Assembly: GCA_005116955.1 (NCBI GenBank)
Contig: SWDI01000005.1
Location: forward strand, 1-64,000
DNA: 64,000 nt
Direction: 5' to 3'
Origin: Nitrospira sp.
GTDB taxonomy: Bacteria; Nitrospirota; Nitrospiria; Nitrospirales; Nitrospiraceae
The notes under the pieces were generated by a model. The model saw nothing but the letters and a program-made list of their open reading frames with translations. It was not told where the DNA came from and did not search any database. The position numbers and the translations under genes are program-made. How positions within the stretch are numbered: the first letter of the stretch is position 1; every line of letters starts with the position of its first letter. Positions 1-8,002 of the stretch are shown in pieces.

Positions 1-105
1 CACGCCAACAAAGCCGCCGCTAAACAGTTGGACACCGGCATGGAATAAGATGACGGGAATGACTGCAATCGCTCGCAAGCCATCTATTTCAGGACGGTAC
101 CGCAT
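1..105 (-). CDS. acyltransferase 3 (OafA/YrhL-type) N-terminus, partial
   Basis: Only the first 35 codons lie in the window; the gene runs off the left edge. The translation begins [18 protein letters not shown] and continues with FHAG and GGFVGV, the opening signature of membrane acyltransferase-3 proteins (R[11 protein letters not shown], the catalytic-type His in the first helix, then G-x-x-G-V). Members O-acylate cell-surface glycans or lipids from the inner membrane. The start is the ATG at 103-105. A GTG nine codons upstream (130-132) is an alternative, and neither has a strong ribosome site. Family assignment is fairly secure from the motif alone; the substrate cannot be inferred. Confidence 0.72.
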   Translation of the reverse strand, partial: MRYRPEIDGLRAIAVIPVILFHAGVQLFSGGFVGV

Positions 106-673
106 ATCTCTGATCTTGTGGCCTCTCTCCACCGGCTGAACACACAACCTTCCCTCATCGGTGGTTAGCCTCAGCCGTACATCGCAACTCTGGGGGGATG
201 ATTCAGAACTGTTTGTATTTCATGAGAAATTTATCTCGCGACTCGCTCAGTACTGCACACACTATAAACCTACTGAAACTGAACGTAGCAAAGCGAGGCG
301 TGCCTCGTAGTGGGTTATTTTGAAACAGCATGGTCCCATGTCCGTCAAAAAAAGACTGGTCAATAATGAGCATCTCTCAATCTGAGCCAGGGCGTCTAAA
401 ATGAGTCTCAAAAATTGCACGCAGTGACGTAGCTGAATTCAAACTGACCTACTACTTGCGTGCTTCCTTTGTCCCATGCCGAAATCTTCTTAGAGAGTTG
501 GGCTACGATATTTCCAAGAATTCCGTGGGTTGTGCCGCGAGAACACCTACGAACCACAGAGGGATTCTTGGCTAAATACGATTTTGAGCTAACTATTAAA
601 TGTAAATGCCCGAGGCCGTATCTCAAAAAAGACCGCGATAAATATAGACTAGCCCGAAGGAGCCGCCCACAAA
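106..673. other. intergenic stretch without convincing gene
   Basis: About 570 bases upstream of the leftward acyltransferase. Two overlapping opposite-strand reading frames of 70-80 codons exist (408-626 and 460-702). Neither has a ribosome site, a recognisable motif or sensible composition. The stretch presumably holds the promoter of the acyltransferase gene; I see no clear promoter or RNA. Confidence 0.4.
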
Positions 674-811
674 ATGGCCTTAGAAAATGCCTTTCTGGGT
701 GATGAGTGGCGCGGTCAGGGGATACTGGCTTTAGGTGCGGAAGATTGGCAGGCTTGCAGGGATGCTTCAGAGATGCCTATGGCATGCGTACGGCGGTATC
801 AGACCAATTGA
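674..811 (+). CDS. possible 45-aa small protein
   Basis: ATG at 674, stop TGA at 809-811, 45 residues, starting MALENAFLGDEWRGQGIL. It is preceded by GAAGGAG about 11 bases upstream and followed after 4 bases by a 13-bp perfect hairpin, so start, frame and end look like a small transcription unit. No family is recognised; the peptide is soluble and has two cysteines. It could be a chance ORF or a remnant, so this is only a candidate. Confidence 0.33.
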   Translation: MALENAFLGDEWRGQGILALGAEDWQACRDASEMPMACVRRYQTN

Positions 812-815
812 GGCA

Positions 816-844
816 CAGGAGATCAGGCCGTGCCTGATCTCCTG
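816..844. terminator. 13-bp perfect hairpin between convergent genes
   Basis: Arms 816-828 and 832-844 are perfectly complementary with a 3-base loop. TTT follows on the plus side. The PilZ-like gene on the minus strand ends 31 bases away and the small plus-strand ORF ends 4 bases away, so the hairpin probably terminates both. Confidence 0.6.
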
Positions 845-874
845 TTTGGCCTACTCACATAAAAAATGACTGAA

Positions 875-1312
875 CTAAAACGCCCAGTATCGAGAGGCTC
901 CGAATACCAGTCGGCACCCCACGAGAAACAGTTCCCCATGAGACTCAACCGGTACGGGTTTCGTCCACTGGACTTCATACAAACTCAGGGAATATTCCCA
1001 TCGAGTTTCAGCAACATGAAGTTCCAGCAGCTGCTGTATTCGAGGCCGCCCCCCCATCAGCACAAGGATCCCATGCTCACTCTTATTGATGCAGTAGACG
1101 TCACCCTGCTGGATACTTACTCGCTCTCCATTGATCGATTCGCATAAGCTATAGGCGCACACCTTTTGTTCGTTCACCCGCTCCTCTCGTCGTCGCGAAG
1201 GGAATGAACCCTCCACGTCTTTACGGACACCGACCATCGCGACCTCGGCGTTCAGATTACCCACACGGGATATAGGCGATTCACGGATGATTTCCTTGGT
1301 TCCAATATTCAT
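875..1312 (-). CDS. PilZ-like domain protein
   Basis: A 145-residue soluble protein. Residues around 42-48 carry R-R-E-E-R (the RxxxR motif) and about 30 residues later N-K-S-E-H-G (the [D/N]xSxxG motif), the two halves of a c-di-GMP-binding PilZ site. A beta-rich tail ending with VGCRLVFGA follows. I chose the ATG at 1312 rather than the upstream one at 1330, because GGAGG lies 5-6 bases before it and inside the longer frame. Likely a c-di-GMP receptor or PilZ-like adaptor; the motif is degenerate, so nucleotide binding is not certain. Stands alone, with a convergent terminator behind it. Confidence 0.6.
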   Translation of the reverse strand: MNIGTKEIIRESPISRVGNLNAEVAMVGVRKDVEGSFPSRRREERVNEQKVCAYSLCESINGERVSIQQGDVYCINKSEHGILVLMGGRPRIQQLLELHVAETRWEYSLSLYEVQWTKPVPVESHGELFLVGCRLVFGASRYWAF

Positions 1313-1653
1313 GATGCCTCCATAGAACAATCAAGAGAACAATCAAGCCACAACTGCTGCATGGAGCAAGTGCCGTACCTAAAGAGCATTCATACATGTA
1401 CACGTGGATTGCTCATGAATCTCTCTCAAATACCTTGTTTGGAAGCGTATCGAAACAAAACAGCGAAGGGATATAGATTCATCATTTCGAAGTATTCTGA
1501 TTGTAGCTTGTTGATTTTAAAAATAATTCCACAGTGAATGGAAAAGCATACGCAATAAGAAGGTCTACCCTTCACCGAAAGGTAGGCCCAGAGACGTTAC
1601 CACTCAGAATAAGTCGAACACCGTAAGGAGCAGACCGAGCAACTCCCATCCTG
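1313..1653. other. intergenic region, leader of PilZ gene
   Basis: About 340 bases between two minus-strand genes. AT-rich around 1480-1560 (promoter-like for the leftward PilZ gene), with one hairpin near 1562-1588. No ORF with a ribosome site was found. Confidence 0.4.
1562..1588 (-). terminator. putative terminator of dinB
   Basis: On the minus strand an 8-bp stem with one G-U pair (arms 1581-1588 and 1562-1569) is followed by TTCTTATT. It lies about 65 bases beyond the dinB stop. Confidence 0.45.
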
Positions 1654-2727
1654 TCAGCTCAACTTCTCCACTCGCAAGCCGAGCAACCGGATGAGTTTTC
1701 GATGAGGGTTTTCTCGCCGATCGAGAAACGGGAGCAGCAGCTTCAGACCTTCCCGCTGCAACATCGCTACATTGCCGGTCGGTGCAGCCAAGGTGTGCGC
1801 CCGAGATATGGTTTTAAAATCAGTAAACCTGACGGTGAGCACGACGGTCCGAAACGAATGAAATCCTTCGTGATGCAGACGCTCGATGACACCGTGAACC
1901 AGCGCATTTAGTAGGGTGAATAGCCTTTGACTGTCGAGCGTATCGGACTCAAAGGTCTCCTGCTCACCGATGGATTGGGGCTCCGAATATTCCTCAACCG
2001 GTGAGTCATCCCGTCCTCGAATCTTTTCGTAAAGATCCACCCCTCGTTTCCCCAACAGGGCTTCGAGTTGACGGACGGTCAGCACTCTCAGATCCGTGAC
2101 AGTCTTGATATGTTTTGCGTTTAGTATGCTTTCTGTTTTAGGTCCGATACCAGGGATGACCCGGATCGAGAGTGGAGCCAGAAACGTCTCGGCCTCTTCC
2201 GCTCGTACGGCCGTGAGTCCGTCAGGTTTCCGCCATCCTGACGCGATCTTCGCGATCAGCTTATTGGGCCCGATCCCGACTGAGGCTGTCAGCCGTTCTT
2301 CTGCGTGGATCGCATTCTTGAGTCGCAGACATAATGATTCTGCTGCCTCATAGGATTCTGTAAAGCTCACATCCCCATACGATTCATCGATACTGGCCTG
2401 CTCTACCGTAGGAAGGAAGCGCCGTACGATCCGCATCACCTCCTCTGAAACCCGTGCATACTTATGCATATCGACCGAGACAAAGGTCACCGGCGGTTTC
2501 CCCGCCCGACGGGCGGCTTCAGATAGGCGCCACGCAGTGGAGATTGGCGTTGCCGAGTAAATTCCGTACGCACGCGCCAGATAGTTCGCCGTAGAGGCGA
2601 CCCCACGCCCGTTCCCGCCCTGCGGGTCTGCGCCAACGACAATCGGTACCCCTCGAAACGCCGGCGTATCTCGCTCTTCAATCGCGGCGAAGAACGCATC
2701 CATATCTAAGTGGGCGATAATCCTCAT
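1654..2727 (-). CDS. dinB: DNA polymerase IV (Y-family)
   Basis: Translesion polymerase, 357 residues, the usual length. The catalytic palm begins at residue 6 with HLDMDAFFA. The second acidic motif is SIDESYGD (normally SIDEAYLD), so the metal-binding Asp and Glu are present and only neighbours differ. A helix-hairpin-helix segment PGIGPKTESIL follows near residue 190, then a little-finger domain. The carboxy end lacks an obvious beta-clamp pentapeptide by eye. It is monocistronic, divergent from the small membrane proteins at 2933. Role: error-prone bypass synthesis, probably stress-induced; no LexA box was identified. Confidence 0.95.
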   Translation of the reverse strand: MRIIAHLDMDAFFAAIEERDTPAFRGVPIVVGADPQGGNGRGVASTANYLARAYGIYSATPISTAWRLSEAARRAGKPPVTFVSVDMHKYARVSEEVMRIVRRFLPTVEQASIDESYGDVSFTESYEAAESLCLRLKNAIHAEERLTASVGIGPNKLIAKIASGWRKPDGLTAVRAEEAETFLAPLSIRVIPGIGPKTESILNAKHIKTVTDLRVLTVRQLEALLGKRGVDLYEKIRGRDDSPVEEYSEPQSIGEQETFESDTLDSQRLFTLLNALVHGVIERLHHEGFHSFRTVVLTVRFTDFKTISRAHTLAAPTGNVAMLQREGLKLLLPFLDRRENPHRKLIRLLGLRVEKLS

Positions 2728-2932
2728 TACTATCCAACCTTTGTACTGCTATTGATTCCGCCACATGGCGGACAAGACTCACCGATCAGAAGATGCCTCA
2801 TGAGGAGCTCTGACATGTTCACCGTAGCTTTTCGCAAGAGGAGTGACGTACAATTGATTTCGAACTCGATCGAATACGCTTCCGTTATATGATTGTTGCC
2901 CATAAAGTGAGAATCGTCAGGAGGAGGTAATC

Positions 2933-3118
2933 GTGGCTTTTCATTGGTTCAACATTGTCGGAGCTCTGATGTTGCTTTCTACTCTGTTCCTCAATGAGGC
3001 TGTGTATTTGAATGTGTGGTACGACTCCAACTTCGCGCTGATTGTTCCGGCTATCCTGTACGTCGGTCTTGGAGTGTGGCTCTCACTGTGGGGAGGACCA
3101 CGTCATCAGGAAGCATGA
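2933..3118 (+). CDS. small two-helix membrane protein, paralogue A
   Basis: 61 residues starting at GTG, with GGAGG 7 bases upstream fixing the start. Two hydrophobic helices (about residues 5-22 and 33-54) surround a polar L-N-E and W-Y-D-x-N segment, and the end is LSLWGGP. The next gene, 3262-3450, has the same architecture and shared residues (NE, WYD, N, I, Y, G, LSLW, P), so the two are tandem duplicates. Function unknown. The small size and conserved acidic residues between helices suggest a subunit or regulator of a membrane complex, but that is speculation. Confidence 0.75.
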   Translation: MAFHWFNIVGALMLLSTLFLNEAVYLNVWYDSNFALIVPAILYVGLGVWLSLWGGPRHQEA

Positions 3119-3261
3119 TGTCGTACAACGTCATGTCTTTTCAATGTCTAGGACTTCATCTTGAGCGTGCGGTAGCGTTCAGACCCAATAAGAAGGGTCA
3201 ATTTATTGATGCGTTCATCACGAGCGCGGGGCAAAGACCATCACCGTAAAGGAGACCATCC

Positions 3262-3450
3262 ATGGGTATGACTTTCATTAATTGGACTGGGTTTGTGATG
3301 TTGGTGCTTGCGCTTCTTCTGAATGAGCTGTTCCTTGGGATGACCGCTTGGTACGACCTCAACTTAGGGGCAATTGTTGTGGGGATCGTCTACCTGGTTG
3401 TGGGAGTATCGCTATCGCTCTGGCCAAGCCCACACGATCAGACAGCCTGA
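3262..3450 (+). CDS. small two-helix membrane protein, paralogue B
   Basis: 62 residues, ATG with AAAGGAGACC just upstream. Two predicted helices (about 8-28 and 35-55) with L-N-E, W-Y-D-L-N and LSLWPSP at the same positions as in paralogue A. The 143-base gap between the two carries no ORF of its own. Probably co-transcribed with paralogue A, although each has its own ribosome site. No family name recognised. Confidence 0.75.
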   Translation: MGMTFINWTGFVMLVLALLLNELFLGMTAWYDLNLGAIVVGIVYLVVGVSLSLWPSPHDQTA

Positions 3451-3919
3451 TCGTATAGTCTTTCCTCCTTGTCGAACAATAGGACGCAAGAGGTGGGGTG
3501 TGTCCTCTACGCTTTCCAAATCAGAAGTCTCGCTCCATTTTTTAGAACATTTAAGGAGGAGCAGTATCACTGAATGCTCTTCCCCTCCCCCAATTGATTG
3601 CGAATAGTACCGACGTTCTTACATCAGCGCGGTAAACCGGACGACTGCAACAGAGTCACACTCCGCATTCATATCTCAGAATCTGACCGGAAGGGTGCAG
3701 AAGCAGTCCCGACAAATTCGCAACGTATGTTTCCGAATGGGAAACCGGAGCTTATCGAAGGTTGATCTACTCAGTCTAAATTATCTACGATCAGTCAGTT
3801 GATCAAGAATTGACCAGGTTACAGGGAATCTCACTATGACGACCATGGACATTGCAAATAAAATCGCCGCACTCTGGTAACTGTCGTCACCAACCCAACC
3901 CCAACAAGAGGAGGAGACC
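3451..3919. other. intergenic stretch, no gene seen
   Basis: About 470 bases. It contains a good ribosome-site look-alike (AAGGAGGAG near 3554) followed by only a 7-codon frame. Reading frames here overlap neighbouring genes and have no family features. Promoter of the DUF1059 gene is expected in the last 100 bases. Confidence 0.4.
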
Positions 3920-4126
3920 ATGGCAGACAAACAGTACAAACAGCTCGGATGTCTGGATGTGCAACCGTCGGGCGGCTGCGGATTCCAGGTGCGAGCGGAG
4001 ACGGAAGCGGAACTGATGCAGCTCGTCGCGACTCATGCCAAGCAATGTCATAAGTTGGACACCATCCCACCGGCGATGGTGTCTGCAGTACAGGCTGCGG
4101 TCAAGACCGTCACGGTTACAGTCTAG
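3920..4126 (+). CDS. DUF1059 family small protein
   Basis: 68 residues with AGGAGGAGACC before the ATG. The layout (K-x-L-G-C-x-D near the start, a central F-x-V-R-A-E-T-E-x-E-L, then H-A-K-x-C-H and I-P-P-x-M at the end) matches the DUF1059 family, annotated elsewhere as a predicted small metal-binding protein. The conserved Cys and His residues could bind a metal. Function otherwise unknown. Monocistronic, followed by a hairpin. Confidence 0.8.
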   Translation: MADKQYKQLGCLDVQPSGGCGFQVRAETEAELMQLVATHAKQCHKLDTIPPAMVSAVQAAVKTVTVTV

Positions 4127-4147
4127 CGATCGCTAGGCACAGTCACC

Positions 4148-4184
4148 AGGCCTCCCTGTGCACCCTCAGGCGCCAGGGAGGCCT
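4148..4184 (+). terminator. hairpin after DUF1059 gene
   Basis: An 11-bp perfect stem (4148-4158 with 4174-4184) and 15-base loop start 21 bases after the stop codon. The tail is only weakly T-rich (CCATATTT). Confidence 0.6.
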
Positions 4185-4221
4185 CCATATTTCGCATCAA
4201 AATTTTGACCAAGGAGGACTT

Positions 4222-4647
4222 ATGGGCTTGAAAACAGTCCTACCCATTGCAATGCTTCTCCTGTTGATCACCAACGGGTGCAGCTACCTGTTTTACCCAC
4301 ATGCGAAGGACTTTACAACGAAAGCAAAGGGAACAACGGGAGTCGAAACGTTGATAAATTTGACGAATATGGCGGAAGCCACGGCCAAAGGCGGCAAAGG
4401 AGTCGATCAACCATTCGACGACCTTCACAATCAGTTCCATGCCATCGACAACAGCATCTGCTGTGTCGAGAAATCGGTGAGAGAACAGCCGGCCTATGCA
4501 CTGGCCGTCACACACAACAAAGAACTCGGGACGATCTTCAAGCGGCTATGGAAATTCAAGGATGATCAGCCGCAGCGGGATCAACACCTGGACCTCTTTG
4601 CCTCCGAACTCCAAGAGATGCGTCAGACCTTACAAACCCTGAGGTAA
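4222..4647 (+). CDS. putative exported lipoprotein, unknown function
   Basis: 141 residues with AAGGAGGACTT directly before the ATG. The N-terminus is a signal peptide (K then hydrophobic LPIAMLLLLI) ending at T-N-G-C, a plausible though imperfect lipobox. The mature part is helical and polar with a C-C pair in the middle (SICCVEKS). Ends 4 bases before the methyltransferase start, so the two are co-translated. No family recognised. Confidence 0.65.
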   Translation: MGLKTVLPIAMLLLLITNGCSYLFYPHAKDFTTKAKGTTGVETLINLTNMAEATAKGGKGVDQPFDDLHNQFHAIDNSICCVEKSVREQPAYALAVTHNKELGTIFKRLWKFKDDQPQRDQHLDLFASELQEMRQTLQTLR

Positions 4648-4651
4648 CGTC

Positions 4652-5509
4652 GTGGCATCATCATCGCCAGAGCAAATCATTGAGACCCAGCGCCAGGATT
4701 GGAACCGCGTGGCCGGTGGCTGGGAGAAATGGGATCGTTTTTTCGACGAGCAGATGGCGTTCCTGGACCATCGACTCGTGGCCGATGCTCGATTGAGATC
4801 GGGCATGCGAGTACTCGACCTCGGATCAGGCACGGGCTACCCGGCTCTCCTTGCCGCGCAAACCGTCGGGCCATCTGGCAACGTGACTGGTCTCGATTTG
4901 GCTGAGCAGATGCTAGAAGCCGCCAGACGTAAGGCGGCCGCATTGAAGCTTTCCAACATCACGTTCACAACTGGTGATGTCACGACGTTACCGTTCGAAG
5001 CCGATTCCTTCGATGCCATCACCACTCGCTTCTGCCTGATGTTCTTACCGGAGATTCCCAAGGCTGTCGCCGAGATCGCCCGGATCTTAAAGCCAGACAC
5101 CTGGGTCGCCGCAGCAGTCTGGTCTGCGCCAGAAAAGAACCCGTATCTCAAGATCCCGATTGATGTCATCAAGCAATTCGTCGAGCTCCCGCCACCAGAT
5201 CCGTCAGCGCCAGGAATTTTCCGTCTGGCGAAGCCTGGCGAGTTAGCTGGCTTGTTCGAACAAGCGGGGTTGAAAAACATCTCCGATCAGGAATTTCTCG
5301 GAGACGTGCGATTCACAGCCGCAGACGACTACTTTTCCAGCCTGATGGACATCGCCGCACCGATTCAAAACCTATGGGGAAAATTGAGTCCTGCCCAAAA
5401 GGCCGAAGCAAAACAACGTATCATTCACATGGCTGAGCAGTATCGTATGGGCTCGATTGTCGCCCTCCCGATCGCCGTACGGATGGTTGCAGCACAGAAG
5501 CCTGGATGA
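4652..5509 (+). CDS. class I SAM-dependent methyltransferase
   Basis: 285 residues starting at GTG with GAGG 7 bases upstream. The SAM-binding motif I is VLDLGSGTGYPALLAA (residues about 50-65), followed by an acidic residue at the end of strand 2 (G-L-D-L-A) and motif II D-A-I-T-T-R. This is the UbiE/Methyltransf_11 type of small-molecule methyltransferase. The substrate is unknown. Stop codon overlaps the next gene's ATG (ATGA), and the upstream lipoprotein is 4 bases away, so a three-gene operon is likely. Confidence 0.85.
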   Translation: MASSSPEQIIETQRQDWNRVAGGWEKWDRFFDEQMAFLDHRLVADARLRSGMRVLDLGSGTGYPALLAAQTVGPSGNVTGLDLAEQMLEAARRKAAALKLSNITFTTGDVTTLPFEADSFDAITTRFCLMFLPEIPKAVAEIARILKPDTWVAAAVWSAPEKNPYLKIPIDVIKQFVELPPPDPSAPGIFRLAKPGELAGLFEQAGLKNISDQEFLGDVRFTAADDYFSSLMDIAAPIQNLWGKLSPAQKAEAKQRIIHMAEQYRMGSIVALPIAVRMVAAQKPG

Positions 5510-5862
5510 CTGTGTCGCCGAAGCGCGACAGCTTCAAAGACTTCATCGTGGATCAGTTGGCCGATCTGCGCGAACTCACCTGTCGCGCCATGTTCGGCGG
5601 CTACGGGCTCTATCAGAAAGCCAAGTTTTTTGGCATCATCCATAAAGGCCGCCTATACTTCAAAGTCACGGAGACTACGACATCGTCTTACAAAGACCAC
5701 GGCATGAAACCCTTCCGTCCAAATACTAAACAAACACTGAAATCCTTCTACGAGGTACCCATTGAGGTGATCGAAGATCCCGAGGCCTTGACGAGCTGGG
5801 CCAAGCAATCCATCGCAGAAACCAGAATTGACATCGACACACCGTCTCAGTACAGTCTATAG
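5506..5862 (+). CDS. TfoX N-terminal domain protein
   Basis: 118 residues. The pattern L-x-x-L-x-x-L-T-C-R-A-M-F-G-G-Y-G-L-Y, then F-G-I-I and L-Y-F-K-V, is that of the TfoX N-terminal domain. Full-length TfoX (competence regulator Sxy) also has a C-terminal domain, which is absent here; stand-alone versions are common and of unknown function. Four-base ATGA overlap with the methyltransferase. Confidence 0.85.
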   Translation: MTVSPKRDSFKDFIVDQLADLRELTCRAMFGGYGLYQKAKFFGIIHKGRLYFKVTETTTSSYKDHGMKPFRPNTKQTLKSFYEVPIEVIEDPEALTSWAKQSIAETRIDIDTPSQYSL

Positions 5863-5942
5863 ACATCACCCTACATAGCGATCATTAGGATTCATCTCAC
5901 ACGAGGACTCATCCTCGTCACGCCATCCAGGAAGGAGCGATC

Positions 5943-6362
5943 ATGGGACTATTTAGCACGATTATGGAGAAACTGGGGCTCGGCTCTTTAGTGCATGCGA
6001 CAACACCATCGGCGAACCCGTCTACATCCGCAGCACCAACGCCCTCGTCTGCGGGTGCACCTGTGTCAAAACCCATGGCCCCACCACTGGCTGCCATGTC
6101 GTCAGTCGACGTAGTGGCCAAGCTGCAAGGCCTCGCGCAGAAGCATGCGGAGAAGCTCAATTGGAAAACCTCCATTGTCGACTTGCTCAAGCTCCTCGGG
6201 ATTGATAGTAGCTTGAATGCGCGCAAATCTCTCGCCACAGAGCTGGGCTGTCCGGCCGACAAGATGGGCGATTCGGCACAGATGAATATGTGGTTACACA
6301 AAGCGGTGCTGAAAAACCTGGCCGAGAACGGCGGAAATATTCCAAAAGAGCTGCTCGACTAG
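5943..6362 (+). CDS. DUF3597 family protein
   Basis: 139 residues with AGGAAGGAGCGATC before the ATG. A short N-terminal stretch (MGLFSTIMEKLG) is followed by a Pro/Ser/Ala linker to about residue 50. The C-terminal domain (S-x-V-D-V-V-A-K-L, then W-x-x-S-I-V-D-L-L-K-L-L-G-I-D and R-K-x-L-A-x-E-L-G) matches DUF3597. Function unknown. It converges with the transporter gene, whose stop is 3 bases away. Confidence 0.85.
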   Translation: MGLFSTIMEKLGLGSLVHATTPSANPSTSAAPTPSSAGAPVSKPMAPPLAAMSSVDVVAKLQGLAQKHAEKLNWKTSIVDLLKLLGIDSSLNARKSLATELGCPADKMGDSAQMNMWLHKAVLKNLAENGGNIPKELLD

Positions 6363-6365
6363 CGT

Positions 6366-8000
6366 TCACACACTCTTGAATTTGCTGAGCTTGGCAAACA
6401 GAATGGCAGAGAAAGGAAGGGCCAGGCCAAGCAGGAGCTGCGCAATGAAGAGCTCGCCGAGCTGGCTGTAGTCGGCTGGTGTCTGAATGGTGCCGGTCGC
6501 TTGGTCTCGGACTTCCCGCGTGACGATGAAGATCTCGTTGAGATACTTCGTCCCGAGCTGGCTGAATGACAGCGCGAGATTGGTGAACGATGCCATCACG
6601 GCAAAGAAGGTGGCTTTCAGATTGGCGGGAGCCGAATTCGCGATCCAGGCCAACATCGGGATCATGGAGATCTGAACAAGCGGCGATTCCAGTGCCGTGT
6701 CGACCAAGGCAATGAAACGCGCATCGACGACTCCTCCACTGATCCTCGCGGTCCATTCGTGTAATCCATAGTAGAGACCCGCAATCGGAAGCGCGAGGAT
6801 CGTCCCAACGATGGTTAAGAAACCAACCACGTACATGATGGATCGTTCAGCCATAAATCGCCGAAATATGAACATCCCCACCAAGGCAACAACGCCACCA
6901 ATCAGGGAGAGGACCGAAAGGAACTGTTGATCGAACTTCAAGTGATCAATCATCCACCACGTCGCGCCAGGGCCGGCTCCTGGAATCGCACGTAATGAGA
7001 AGACCACGGCTGCCGTGCCAACCAACGTGAGCCGTTTATCTGGTTCCAATTCCCGCATCAGCCTCGACATCAGAAACAGGACGATGGTCATCGAACCGGC
7101 AAACACGATCTCTTCGCGGTATGGAAATCCTCCCAGCCCCACAGTGAGAGTGAAGAGGACGAAAGCCATGCTGCCGATGAGGATCCACCAGTTCGGCTTC
7201 GTCGGTTCGCTTTGGGAGTCCCGCACGGTCACCATGTGTAGCGCCTGTTCCGAGGAGAATCCTTCCTGAACAAGTCGTTGCTTCTGTCGATACTGCAGCC
7301 ACCACGCCAACCCCACTCCTAGCACCGACACAGCAGGAATCGCCATGGCCATCACATAGATCTGTTTGTAGAGCCGAACGAGGTCGGCCTGCGGCAATCC
7401 CTCGGTTCCGCTGAAGACATAGACATTCACCAGCGCGACCGCGATACCGCCCCCAACAATCGCAACACGCCCGAGCGTCTGCATGGTTGTATGCATGAGC
7501 TTGCGAGTCTGGTCATCGAAAGACCGGCCCTGATCATCGACTCGCGGAACGGCTTCAACCGTCATCGCATCAGCAACGGCGTCTTGAATGACATATCCGA
7601 TGGGGGCCAGCAGCACGCTGAGGACAAACCAGACTTCGGCCGGCAAGATAGCCGTCATCATCTCGCGGTCACCGATCAATAGGGCCATAATGCCGAGGCT
7701 GATCGTCAGCAACCCGGCCCCTACCCCAACGAGCCAGCTCTTCCATCGCCAGAGAAGATCGACTGTATGACCGATCGGCATCTTCAGAGCCCAGGGAATC
7801 CCGGCCCAGAATCCAAGCGCGGCAAGGAATGACGCGGAAAGGCCAAGATAGTCCTTGACGAAGAAGGTCCCGACGATTCCGGTGAGGCCAGAAATCCCGT
7901 ACGCCACATAGATCATGAGCGGCGGCAGATAGGATAACCGCATCTCACGGCCAAGCGAGAGAATGTTCCGATCGATCCATTGTGCGACGAGTGTGAGCAT
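6366..8000 (-). CDS. BT1-like / MFS membrane transporter
   Basis: 544 residues with about 12 hydrophobic segments. The N-terminal part (L-P-P-L-M-I-Y-V-A-Y-G-I-S-G, F-V-K-D-Y-L-G-L, then I-P-W-A-L-K-M-P-I-G) resembles the folate-biopterin transporter (BT1) branch of the major facilitator superfamily. The substrate is not predictable. The ATG lies 2 bases after the stop of the ferredoxin/MBL gene, making it the probable last gene of a long minus-strand operon. Alternative: an unassigned MFS permease. Confidence 0.7.
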   Translation of the reverse strand: MLTLVAQWIDRNILSLGREMRLSYLPPLMIYVAYGISGLTGIVGTFFVKDYLGLSASFLAALGFWAGIPWALKMPIGHTVDLLWRWKSWLVGVGAGLLTISLGIMALLIGDREMMTAILPAEVWFVLSVLLAPIGYVIQDAVADAMTVEAVPRVDDQGRSFDDQTRKLMHTTMQTLGRVAIVGGGIAVALVNVYVFSGTEGLPQADLVRLYKQIYVMAMAIPAVSVLGVGLAWWLQYRQKQRLVQEGFSSEQALHMVTVRDSQSEPTKPNWWILIGSMAFVLFTLTVGLGGFPYREEIVFAGSMTIVLFLMSRLMRELEPDKRLTLVGTAAVVFSLRAIPGAGPGATWWMIDHLKFDQQFLSVLSLIGGVVALVGMFIFRRFMAERSIMYVVGFLTIVGTILALPIAGLYYGLHEWTARISGGVVDARFIALVDTALESPLVQISMIPMLAWIANSAPANLKATFFAVMASFTNLALSFSQLGTKYLNEIFIVTREVRDQATGTIQTPADYSQLGELFIAQLLLGLALPFSAILFAKLSKFKSV

Positions 8001-8002
8001 CG

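Noticed and set aside
460-702. 80-codon plus-strand frame near the left edge
   Set aside because: Overlaps an opposite frame, has no ribosome site or motif, and its end overlaps the more plausible 45-codon ORF.
3374-3607. 77-codon plus-strand frame
   Set aside because: Shadow of the second small membrane protein with no family support.
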